Origin: Cladosporium sp. IMV 00045
Taxonomy: Eukaryota; Ascomycota; Dothideomycetes; Cladosporiales; Cladosporiaceae
Length of the DNA: 41,729 bases
Direction of reading: 5' to 3'
Assembly: GCA_001931905.2 (NCBI GenBank)
Contig: MSJI02000502.1
Location: 1-41,729 of the forward strand
A program made the translations under genes and the position numbers. Under the pieces are notes generated by a model, which searched no databases, had not been told where the DNA came from, and saw nothing but the letters and a program-made list of their open reading frames with translations. Below, piece after piece: positions 22,599 through 32,500 of this stretch (position 1 is the stretch's first letter; every line of letters begins with the position of its first letter).

Positions 22599-23743
22599 TC
22601 ACACTCCCATTGTGAAATCGTGCTCGATGCCCGGCGTGACGGAGGCCATGAATTTGAGGAAGACAACGAGGTACTGGTCGACGCGGATGGCGACGTCGGG
22701 GTCCTCCTCCTCGTGCTGGCCGTCTTTGTCGCTCAGGACTTCCCACTCGCCATCACCGCCGCCGCCTTCTTTCGCCTTGCTTGGGGAGCTTTTGTTGATG
22801 TCGAGGGTGGATGTTTGGCTGACGAGCCCTTCCATGCCGGCGCCTGAGGTTTTCTCGCCGGCTTTAAGCTTGCTGAGGCGCAGTTTGAGGGCGGCGTCGG
22901 CGCGGTCGAGGAGGACTTTCATCACGCTGGCGTGGCGGCAGGGGTGCACGGAGGCGGTCTTGATGGGCGGAGAGGCGAAGCCGAAGTCTTCCAGCGTCAC
23001 CGTCTTGTCTTTGTAGTCGCCAACGATGTCTTCCATCATGGACATTGGGGGGAGGGGTTGGTTGGTGACGCCATCGTAGCCGGAGAGGTAGAGGCGGGGT
23101 GTGCGGTAGTAGGGCGTGTAGGTGATGTAGAGAGTGTAGGTGCGGAGGCTGCTGGTGTGTTAGTGGGGGTAGTAGAACAAGCAAGAGGAAGATCGATCAA
23201 GACTCACCCATTCTCGCCCTTGCTGCCTTTGGTATCGCGAATGATAGCCTCCTCGTCATCCTCATCATCCTCCATATCGGGAATCTCCTCCTCATCGTCC
23301 AGCTTCTCCCCAATCTCGCCCGCGTCGTCGACAGTCCTAATGTCATACTCGGAACCCTTGCCTGCATTCCCACCGCTACCACCAGCCTTCAACCAACCAT
23401 CATCCTCATCTCCAGCCTCACCGCCAGAACCCTTCAGCATGTCCCTGACGACCTGATCCTCGTCATCGGCACTGCCAGCAAAATCGTCATTCTTGATACG
23501 GCGCTTGCACGGCACGCCGCGAGTGACCAAGTACTGCTTGCCGGGCGGGAAGTAGCTGACGCGCTTGTCGGGCGTGGCGGCGTCGGCCCAGGACCAGGAG
23601 GGGAACTTGTAGACGAGGAAGTCGCCGGCGAGGAGGAACTCTTCGGGAGTGATCTGGCCGGTTTGGCGGAAGTTGGAGGTGTGGTTGAGAGGGGCGAAGC
23701 GGTCGCGGAGCGGGTCGATGAAGGTGTGGATGAGGTTCTGCAT
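22599..23743 (-). CDS. atg3: Atg3, E2-like conjugating enzyme for Atg8 lipidation
   Basis: Exons are 23743-23208 and 23148-22599 (minus strand), giving 361 residues. The intron runs GTGAGT to CAGCAG with CTAAC before it. The N-terminus ([20 protein letters not shown], then KFPSWSW) is typical of Atg3. An acidic, low-complexity flexible region covers about 95-175. The E2 core follows ([20 protein letters not shown]), with the catalytic cysteine in HPCRH at about residue 249. The end [20 protein letters not shown], followed by FTMGV, is the conserved Atg3 terminus. Atg3 takes Atg8 from the E1 Atg7 and attaches it to phosphatidylethanolamine on the forming autophagosome. The acceptor is a NAGNAG pair, so the second exon may start at 23151 instead, adding one Ser. 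A second acidic insertion follows the catalytic Cys, as in other fungal Atg3 proteins. Confidence 0.95.
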
Positions 23744-24244
23744 GGTTTGTGAGGTTGTAGTTGTTGAAGGTGGGAGAGTTGATGAGCTGCTGCTTCGTGC
23801 TAGAGGTAGGTAGCTTGGTCGTTAGTGGACTCTGCGAACAGCGAGCGGACAAGAAGAGTAGGAGAAAGTGGCAAGCGGGAGAAGGATGACGGTGCTCAGG
23901 TGATTGTTAAAAGAGTCAGTCGCAGTCATTCGGTGTTTGTTCGAGAGCAGCTGGTTGCCTCATCAAGCGGGGCCGCGCGCGTGGGGTTATCCACAGATAG
24001 TACCTTATCGTCAGGGACCTGGGATGATTGGATTTGAGCCTCAGGCATACACTCAAGACCGATCAGCAGCCTCCCTAGTCAACCAAAACTCCAAAATTCA
24101 ACCGCTCATCCTCAAGATGAGTCCCTTCTCCCCGACTCCAGTGTGTATCCCAGGTCAAAGGGCCTCAGATCCGCTGGTACATTGCAGCATTCATGACCGG
24201 CAAAGACGACCCACAAATTCATCGAGCCCTGATTCGATACACCC
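23744..24244. other. Intergenic: atg3 promoter and upstream flank of tRNA-Ile
   Basis: No gene is visible. The left part is the atg3 upstream region on the minus strand. The right part is the 5' flank of tRNA-Ile. Confidence 0.6.
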
Positions 24245-24319
24245 GGTCGATTAGCTCAGTTGGTTTAGAGCGTGGTGCTAATAACGCCAAGGTCGCGAGT
24301 TCGACCCTCGTATTGACCA
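24245..24319 (+). tRNA. tRNA-Ile (anticodon AAT), no intron
   Basis: A full cloverleaf of 75 nt is present. The acceptor GGTCGAT pairs with ATTGACC (one G-U) and has discriminator A. The D-arm is GCTC/GAGC. The anticodon stem is TGGTG/CGCCA around loop CTAATAA, with anticodon AAT at 24280-24282 (read as IAU after editing). The T-arm is GCGAG/CTCGT around TTCGACC. Box A and box B sequences are intact, and TTTT at 24325-24328 is the polymerase III terminator. Confidence 0.96.
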
Positions 24320-24872
24320 TCTTCTTTTGTCTTTTGCTCTTGCTTTTGCTGGTTCGCGATATGCCAAATTCCTTCTGAAAGGAAGTGAAATTTCTCATTT
24401 TGCCCGTTTCGTTGGGTTGGAGGGACAGCAAGCGTGTTGGGGGTTAAAGATGAAATGGGCTTTCTCGATATGGCTTAAAGCAGGACAGAATGCCACAAGA
24501 GGACCGTCGATGGGAGGGATACACATGTTTGTTCAAAGGGGCAACGTGCATCGACAGGATCTGACCTGTTGTCGGCAAGACTATGCAAAACGGCAGCAGT
24601 TATGTCATGGTATAGTTGCAAGGGAAAAGCTTGTGTTTGACCTTTCTTCCAAATGCTGGCTGCTGTACAATGTACGTGTACGGTAATGTAGGGTATTATG
24701 CCAATGCAATCGCGATCATTGGAATGCTCGCTCGCTCGCTCGAAAGCTGATTATCCAGAGAATGTTGAAAAGAACAGAAAAAACAAGTCCAGAGTCATAA
24801 GATAAATGCCACGCTCAGAACGCATATCAGACCCAAAAACTCCAACCCGACCCAATCAAAAAGCAATCCCCC
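24320..24872. other. Intergenic: tRNA-Ile trailer and ppn2 3' flank
   Basis: After the tRNA terminator I see no gene. A GCTC tetranucleotide run (four units) lies at 24726-24742. Confidence 0.6.
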
Positions 24873-26543
24873 TCACCAATAACCCGGACACTCCACACCC
24901 TCCACCCGTCCCTCTCCCCTCGCATCAACCACAAGCGCACTAAGCCTCCCGCCACCCACACAAGCAGAATCCAACCCTTTGCTCCAGCGCTTAATCCTCA
25001 AGCCACCTTTCGCATCATGTCCGTAAACGACGACGTGAGGCGTTTCTTCCTCCTTCCTCTCCTTCTTCTTCTTCCCCTTGCCACTCACATCAACCCCACC
25101 AGAAACAAGCGAATCATACCTCCCCCTGACATCCTCCCACATCCCGCCCCAAACACCGCCCTCCCTCCTCCCCTTATCGCCGCGCAAAACCACCCCCCTC
25201 GCGCCCTGCGCGGGCGACGGCGTGGCGAATTTGCGGAAATCCTTGGTCGACTTCCCGCGGAACAGGTGCTCGTTGTACCAGTTCCAGACGTTGCGCCAGG
25301 GTTTGTTGTGGCGGCCGACTTTCTTGCCGCGCTTGCCGGCGCGATCGGCCGAGGGGACGTGGGATTTGGCGTGCAGGGAGCGCATGTTGGTGACGAAGTA
25401 GGGGTCTTGGTTGGCGAGGGGGAGGGCGGGGACGAGGCCTGCGTGGACGACGAGGAGGGGCTCGGCGATGGGTGAGTCCGGGCTGGAGTCTGGTTTGGAG
25501 GCTTGGGGGAGGGCGCGGATGCGCAGGATGAGGGGCATGGATTGGATGTAGCGGAGGTGGCGGGCGTGGAGTTTCTTGAGGGTGCGCGCGTCGCGGTGTG
25601 CGATGTTGGTGGTGCTGGCGAGGGCGTCGGTAGTGGAGAAGAGGGAGGGGAGGGAGGAGGCGGGGGATTGCGCGTAGGTGTCGTAGACAGTTTTTGCCGT
25701 GTGAATTATGCGGTCTTCGTGGTTGCCGCGGACGCTTGTGGCGTTGAGGTGGATTAGGTGGTCGAGTACGCCGGCGCTGTGGGGGCCTTTGTTGATCGTG
25801 TCGCCGGTGGCGATTAAGTGGTCTGTTTGCGGGTTGAATTGGACTTTATCCAGGAGGGCGAACAGCTCGTCTCGGCAGCCGTGGATGTCTCCGACAAAAA
25901 TGAGGCGTCTCTCACCGTGCGGATCGTGCTTGCCGCCAGGGATGAATCGCTCGTCCAAGTCCTGGATCTTGACTGCGCCGTGCTGATACTCGCCTCCCTT
26001 GGAAATACCGATGGTGTTGAGTTTAATCTCCCCGTCTTCCACAGGGTTCATGAAGCCGCCTCGCATGCGCTCATCGACAATCTCCGGGTATAGCATCCAG
26101 TTGACGAAAGACAGGAAGACCAGCACGAGCGCGGCAAAGACCGCCATCACCGTCAAGCCCTGCCGTGATCGCGCATATGCTCTTGTTTTGCTCACCAAGC
26201 TGCGCTCGTCGTCCAGTGTGCAGCAGTTGTAGGAGTCCTCCTCGTAGTCCGAGTCGTCTTCATCATCGTCCTCATACATGTATGCATCTCCCTGGTCGCG
26301 ATAGCTCTGCGGGAATTTCTCGTCGTGGTATTCTTCGGGCGGTTGACTTAGGAGCGGCTGGCGCACAATAGGCTTTTCTGCAAGATAGGGGTGTAAAGGG
26401 AGAGGTTGTTGCGATTCCCTGTCGGTAGCAGCAGCGCGATCCTGCTGCTGCGCCAGAAGACGGGTTTGGACGTCGTGGAGAGGCGTCTCGTCGTCGTCAT
26501 CGTCTGCAGGAGAGTCGCTGTAGCGGTGGTAGTTGGAAGCCAT
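24873..26543 (-). CDS. ppn2: Ppn2-like calcineurin-family phosphatase (vacuolar endopolyphosphatase type)
   Basis: This is a single-exon gene of 556 residues. Residues 1-128 form an acidic, Gln-rich cytosolic tail. One membrane helix at about 130-152 (VMAVFAALVLVFLSFVNWML) makes it a type II membrane protein. The phosphoesterase domain follows with the metal-binding motifs in order: FVGDIHGC (217-224), GDTINKGP (247-254), GNHED (273-277), a His in VVHAGLVP, and VYGHDAKGG near the C-terminus. This order and the single N-terminal anchor match yeast Ppn2, which is delivered to the vacuole and cuts inorganic polyphosphate. The exact substrate is inferred from the family, and a bis-nucleoside or protein phosphatase activity cannot be excluded from sequence alone. 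Poly-basic insertions (KGKKKKERKEEE, about 480-490) lie before the last motif. Confidence 0.85.
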   Translation of the reverse strand: MASNYHRYSDSPADDDDDETPLHDVQTRLLAQQQDRAAATDRESQQPLPLHPYLAEKPIVRQPLLSQPPEEYHDEKFPQSYRDQGDAYMYEDDDEDDSDYEEDSYNCCTLDDERSLVSKTRAYARSRQGLTVMAVFAALVLVFLSFVNWMLYPEIVDERMRGGFMNPVEDGEIKLNTIGISKGGEYQHGAVKIQDLDERFIPGGKHDPHGERRLIFVGDIHGCRDELFALLDKVQFNPQTDHLIATGDTINKGPHSAGVLDHLIHLNATSVRGNHEDRIIHTAKTVYDTYAQSPASSLPSLFSTTDALASTTNIAHRDARTLKKLHARHLRYIQSMPLILRIRALPQASKPDSSPDSPIAEPLLVVHAGLVPALPLANQDPYFVTNMRSLHAKSHVPSADRAGKRGKKVGRHNKPWRNVWNWYNEHLFRGKSTKDFRKFATPSPAQGARGVVLRGDKGRREGGVWGGMWEDVRGRYDSLVSGGVDVSGKGKKKKERKEEETPHVVVYGHDAKGGLRIKRWSKGLDSACVGGGRLSALVVDARGEGRVEGVECPGYW

Positions 26544-27060
26544 TATGTTGCTGCCTGTACCCTCTCAACAATACATGTGCCGCGACAGCAATGGCGTGGT
26601 GCGTAGAGTATTGTCGCGGAAGTAGCAAGTATTTTGTTTCTTTGTTGACAATCCCAAGAGATCGACTTCGATTCTCCCAAGGCTGAAGGGTTGCGTAAGG
26701 TTCACCACGCTAGGGCTGGGCTGCAGGGGCAAAGCCGGGAAAACGGGTCTTTTGATCCAAGAAAGGTCGCCGCGGCTATTTCTGGGGATTATCGATGATC
26801 TTGATCATCGTTGATGTGAGAATCAACACCTCGGTGGTTGCGGGCAAATCTACGTGTGTCTCTCACACTCACGCAGCTTACACGGTGTATTCACTACAGC
26901 ACGGCATCTCTTCTTTCACTTGCTTATAAGCGACTGTCAACTATGACCAGCAAGAATGAAGCGTCACATGAGATCACGAAAATACAATGCACATCAAAAC
27001 ATATCTCAAAGACGCCCATGAGCATTTATCCGTATTTCATTTAAACCAACTACCAGCCCT
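26544..27060. other. Intergenic: ppn2 promoter and xylose reductase 3' flank
   Basis: Both neighbours are on the minus strand. No gene is visible. The main feature is the inverted repeat at 26793-26810, listed separately. Confidence 0.6.
26793..26810. promoter_or_regulatory. 8-bp inverted repeat in the ppn2 promoter
   Basis: CGATGATC and GATCATCG are perfect inverted copies separated by TT, about 250 bp upstream of the ppn2 ATG. Such a dyad could bind a dimeric regulator. No matching factor is known to me. Confidence 0.35.
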
Positions 27061-28422
27061 CTAAGCAAAAATAGGGATATTGAAACCATACTGCGAGCGC
27101 GCAAAGTCAGCAAACCATCGTCAAGAACAAGCACAGCAGGACTCCCGTCATAACCGCAGAGAGGTAAACTCACATTCGTCGGGTTGTTGAACCTCAACCC
27201 CTTGTCCAAACCACTGATTTGCTTCACCTCATCCTCCTTCAAATCGAAACCGCACACATCCAAATTCTGCGCCAGACGGGCCTGGTTGTTGCTCTTAGGA
27301 ATAACAGCAACACCGCGCTGCGTGGACCAGCGCAGCAGGACCTGCGCGGGGGTTTTGCCATGGGAGTCCGCGATGCGCTTGACGACGTCGTGCTCGAAGA
27401 GCAGCGGGGTGTCGTGCGCTTTTTGCATGTTGAGCTCGAGGAAGGACAGCGGGCCGAAGGAGCTGTAGGCCGTAACGGCGATGCCGCGCTCCTTGCACAA
27501 CTTGAGCAGCGGCTCCTGCGTGAGGTAGGGATGGTGCTCGATCTGCAGGGTTTGCGGGGGGTGTTTGGCGTAGCGGAAGAGGTCGAGGAGGAGCGCGCCG
27601 TTGTAGTTGCTGATGCCGATGGATTTGATCAGGCCGGCGGTGTAGAGTTCTTCCATGGCGTGGTAGGTTTCCTCGAGCGTGGCGTTGCCGAGCTCGACTT
27701 TCTCGCCTTCGTAGAAGAAGCCTGGCGGGTAGCGCACGGAGGGGTCGACGTACTTCAGGCTGATGGGGAAGTGGATCACGTAGAGGTCGAAGTAGTCGAT
27801 GCCCCAGTCGGCGAGCTGTTTCTTGCAGATGGGCGCCACGCGCTCTTTGTCGTGGAAGGAGTTCCACAGCTTGGAGACGATGAACAGGTCCTCACGCTTT
27901 ACGATTCCCTCGTCAATGGCGCGCTTGACGCCCTGACCGGCCTCGACCTCATTGCCATAGTCGGCAGCACCGTCGAACAAGCGGTAGCCGGTCTTGATGG
28001 CGTTGTAGACCTGATCGGCGCAGGTGTCGTTGTTGACCTTCCACAGACCGAAGCCGACGATGGGCATTTCGCGGCCATTGTTGAGCTTGACGTTGGGGAC
28101 GGACATTTTGGCAGCAGTAGCAAATGTTCTATGTGTGGTATATGGTGATTTTACTTGATGAGCAGCTGAAGCTGGCTGTAGGTGGCGATGGACGAGTGCT
28201 GTGCGTCGGACGGGGACAGAAAGTCGCGGAGGGAGAAGGGCGGTGGATCTGTTAGAAATAGTAAAAAAGCAACACAGGTCAGCAGACGGGCTCATCAATG
28301 GCGAGGCGGCAAATGTTTCTTATAGGAAACCGTGGCAGATGGGACGGAAACAGCCCAAATCAGTCTAGACCGCGCGCGGAGCTATCGTACCTGAATGGCA
28401 AAGACAACCTCGACAGTGACAT
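27061..28422 (-). CDS. xyl1: NAD(P)H-dependent D-xylose reductase (aldo-keto reductase), with probable mitochondrial leader
   Basis: Exons are 28422-28391, 28248-27174 and 27090-27061 (minus strand), giving 378 residues. The standard protein begins at Met59 (ATG at 28106) and would be 320 residues, the normal xylose reductase length. Counted from that Met, the catalytic tetrad is Asp45, Tyr50, Lys79 (VSKLW) and His112 (VIHFP). The coenzyme motif IPKSN and the ending [13 protein letters not shown], restored by splicing the 83-nt last intron, are typical of the family. It reduces xylose to xylitol in pentose catabolism. The first exon joins in frame across a 142-nt intron (CAG/GTACGA to TAACAG/AT). 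It supplies 58 leader residues with no Asp or Glu, seven Arg, and RTF/A just before Met59. This resembles a mitochondrial presequence. Both ATGs have A at -3, so two products are possible. Confidence 0.87.
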
Positions 28423-29512
28423 GATGGCGGAACTAAGGTTGGGTATGCAGCAGGATTATGGAAAAGCAAGCAAATAGGCATTTCTGCCGGCGTCTGGCGG
28501 GCGTTATAAGCAGCCGCGTGATGGTCAACGACTGCCGGCTGATTTGAGCGAGCGGAAGCAATTCCCAGGAGGCCGTGGAAGGGCTATCATGGTGCCTCGG
28601 GTGGGTCTATACCGAGAGCAGATGGTCCATTCATCACGAAGAGTGGGGCATTGCAAGTGAAAGTGGGATGGTATGGTGGGGTTGAGGAAGGGCAGAGGGA
28701 GATCCGCAAACCTTCACAGATTCAGGCTAATGAGCGAATCCAGCCTCCAGGGCTTTGTATTTTTGCTTTTTGCCTACTTGGCCGTGCACGGGATACCTGA
28801 TGGGAGACTCGAGCCGATGGCCAATGTCACATGTAAACGATTGTACATGATATAATACATGCCGGATTGTGTTGGAGTTTTTCATAAGGCACCTACCATG
28901 TACATCTAAGAGGGCCTTCTTTCTATCATTTAGTGTTTCGCATCATCGTCATTGACATGATGGAGCATCACGTTTCTTCTTACATATATGCAGGACGCTC
29001 ATGTAATTCCTTCTATTACCCAGCATTGAAAGATGCTCTACCATCTGGGAAAAACAGGCAGTCACGTTGGGACCGAACAGGGAAGGAAGATGACAAAATG
29101 TAGTCTACCCACCCAACAACATTCGCAACTAAACGAGACAAGGACAAATCACAGCAAAAGACGTAAAGTCATTCATTCGCATTCAATCATTAATTCTTGT
29201 CTTTCGTAAAGCATTCAGAGGGGAGCCAAAAGCTCTCTTCCCGATTTCCTCTCCAAGTCTGACTCTGATCGTACAAATACAAAACTCACCCGGAGAAGAA
29301 AGAGGCTCAATCCGCCTCGCTCTCCCTTCTGTCTTCTCTCTCGCATTCTATCACACAGACTCACACATCTCTCTTTCACATCTCTCACACATGCAAAGCT
29401 TTCCATTCCCGATCGCAGAAGTCTCCAAACCCAAACCCAAACCAAAATCCAACACAGAAGAGGAGGAAAAGGCCGAGAAAAGTCACCAAATCCAAGGAGG
29501 AGAACAAAACCC
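28423..29512. other. Intergenic: xylose reductase promoter and 3' flank of the next gene
   Basis: No gene is supported. A GGCTAA hexamer at 28725-28730 fits the XlnR/Xyr1 core (GGCTAR), about 300 bp upstream of the first ATG; one such hexamer is expected by chance. The region near 28820-28915 is rich in ACATG/TGTACA words. The right part should hold the 3' UTR of the disordered-protein gene. Confidence 0.55.
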
Positions 29513-32500
29513 TCACCTCCCGCCCCTGCCATCACGACTACGCAACTCATCCAAGAAGCTGATGACCTGATCCAAAGCCAGTGCGGAAGCTCCCTCACTC
29601 GCACCTGCACCTGCACTTGCACCTGCAGGAGTACCGCCCACGACTCTCCTCTCCTGCTGCTGCAACAAAGCCGCATCTCCAACATCAACGCGCTCCTGCG
29701 CAGCATGGTGATAACTTCCCGTCTGAGTCAGAGAGCCTTGCGGTGCATAAGACTGGGCGGTGGGCTGGAAAGTCGACGGGGGAAGAGAAGCAGGCGAGGG
29801 ATCAGGGCTGCTTTCGTCGCCAGTCGTGTCTTCGTCTGCAGTTGTAGTCGAGGCAGTGGTACTGCTCTGCTGCAAAAGCTCCTGCAAATCCTCGCGCAGC
29901 GACGTCATTTCGTCCTGTTGAGTCTGCATGCGGGCGAAGAGGGCTTGGATGCGGGAGCGGTGTTGAGCAGTCTCTTCGGTGCTGCTGATTGCTGGGGGCA
30001 CGGTGGTGGTCGTGGGTGCCTCTGGGCCGGAGCAAAAGAGGCGGACATTCTGTTTCAGTTCCTCGACTTGGGCGCGCAGACGTGCGATTTCTTCCTGTTG
30101 CGTTTCGATGGCGTTGAGTTTCTGATCAAGTAGAGTTGTGTCCAGGCTGCCTGGGTTTGCTGGTTGAAGGGACTTGGGCTCCTGCTTTGGCTGGGGCTCA
30201 TGCTCTCCAGCTTCTTCTTCTTCTTCATCTTCTTCTTCCTCCTCCTGTAGCATTGCACCAGAAGCACCCAGACCAAGCCCTACCGTGGACTCACGGCCGT
30301 GCTTCTGCGGCTCAGCAATCGGCTTATACAAAAAATCTTCCGGAATGGTATTGGAAAAGGTGCGCTGAACGCCCGGCGGGATTGAAGGCGCATTAGTGAA
30401 AACGTCGACGTTGCTGCGACGCGAGATGGGGGACCCGGTGCGTTTGAAATCCTCAATGCGAGCGCGGCTGCGTGACGGGGTGATCGTCTTGTCTGTATCA
30501 GGAGTCTGGTACGGTGAAAGCTGCGCGCCGGCGCTGGCGTTAGCGGTGGTGTGTCTCTTCTTCCCGGTGCGCGTAGGTGAGGGAGGCACGTAGGTGGAAG
30601 CGGGCAAGTTGACGTGCAAAGGGGAGACTTTGGTGCTGGCACGCTGCTCGTCGTAGTTGCGCGGGGAGAGTTGAGAGAGGTCAATGTCGCCCATGAAACT
30701 GGCGCAGAGGGCGGTGATGGAGTCGCGGTTGGATGAGCTGCTGTGCTCGCGGGAGTGGGTGTGGCGCTGGGCGGGGGATCGATGCTTGCGCTCAGGTGTG
30801 TGGTAGGTGGAGTTGCCGCGGGTGGGACGCTTCTTCGAGGGCGTTGATGGGATCTTTGAGTCATCTGACTGGCGCTTGGCCTTACTCGATCCCTCTTTTG
30901 CGATGGGGAGAGGCGTGCCAGACAGAGTCGAGCGCTTGAAAGTCGCCGGGAAAACAGGCGTATGCTGGCGCAACTCGGGCGATTCATGAGCACCAGTATT
31001 AGAGTAGATACTGGGAGAGTAGAGGGCCTCCGGCTCCTCTTTGCGGTAGTAGTTCTCCGGCAGTTGAGTGAGTCCCTCCAGTCCAAAGTCATCTGCGACC
31101 TTCTTGATCTCATCGATTGAGCGCTCTGCTTTGAGATCAGCGTAGTAAGAGCCCGCCAGGGAGTAGATACTCGGCTGCTTGACGAGCGTCGGAGCATTCT
31201 TGTGCGCAACGCCACCGAACTTGGTCGGACTCGAACGGCCATCTGCCTCACCCATCAGCTTGGCAATATCGCCAAAGGGAGTGTCGTCGTCGAGGAACTT
31301 CGGGCGGATCGGTGAGCTGAGCTTGGAGTGCGGGAGCTGTGCCATCTCCTTCTTTGGAGTAACGAGCTTGCTCGGAGTCAGCTCTTTCTTCGGTGTGAAC
31401 TTGCGCTGGGCGTCAATCGTGCGTTGCTCGGAGGCCTGCATGTGGAGCTTCATGATTTGGCGAGCTCTCTCTTGGAGATCGAGGGCTTTCTCTTTCTCTT
31501 TCTCTTTCTCTTTCTCTTTCTCTTTATCTTTCTCTTTATCTTTCTCTCTATCTTTCTCCTGCGGGGGCGTGTTTTTCGCGGGAGGCGTGGGTGGCATAGT
31601 ACGGTCGAAGTACTGCAAGCTCTGGGAGCGACCGACACCACAGGCGCTGGCGTCCTTCTTGCCGTCGTTGTTGCCAACTTGGTCCTGGTTGTTGAGAGAC
31701 ATGGTGCGCTTGCCGGAAACACGGACGTCGTAGATGGGGTCGGAGACAGAAGTGGTAGCTGTGTTAGGCGCAGCATCAGCATGGTCATCACGCCTCTTGA
31801 CCGAGACTTCGTTGCTGAAATCAAACGGATTGCCAATGGTCGGACCGCTAGGCACCGGCTTGCGTGAGAAGCTCGATTTGAGGCTTTCAAAGTTCGGGAT
31901 GCGGTTCTTTTTGGATGGCGAGCGAGCCGGGACGTTGGACTGCGAAGAGGATGAAGAAGTTCCCAAGACGGCTTTGGGCTTAGGCGGAAGCGCCTCGCCA
32001 CCACCGTAACCGCGCTCAATGCCAGACGAAGTAGGGATGGTCGAGGGAGCAGCGCGCGAGCTTGAGAAGCCAAGCTTGCCGAAGAAGCCTTTCCTCGGAC
32101 TCTTTGCAGCCTCGCCGCTGATCAAAGGCGTGTCGGAGAAGCCAATCCTTCTCCTCCTGGGAGTCTCCTGGCCAGCGAGCCTGCTGAACTCCGTTGCGGA
32201 ACCGCCAATCTTGGGCGTGTACTTGTAGACAGGCGTGTGCTCGACATCGCTCTCGGACTGCCTCTGCGTCGCTTGCTCGCGCTGGCCTTCCATGTACCCG
32301 CGCACAGTAGGATTAGAGTGCGAAGAATGCTCGGGGAAGAAATCGCGACGAGGCGTGGTGGGAGTTTGCGCTCTCTGCAAGGGAGGCGCCATTGCGCCGA
32401 CGTCAGTGTCGCTCGTAGACTGCATTGAGGACTCCAAATCAAAACCCGGGCGGTTGGCAGGGTGGGTGGCGGACGGGGGAGGCACGTCGCGTCTCTCCAT

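Noticed and set aside
27091..27173. Xylose reductase read through its last intron
   Set aside because: Read-through gives a foreign C-terminus. Splicing GTGAGT to CGCAG restores the family ending and the stop at 27061.
28249..28298. Unspliced in-frame start for xylose reductase (ATG 28295)
   Set aside because: It lies within a sequence that has good donor and acceptor sites and would be removed by splicing; the spliced upstream ATG is the better model.
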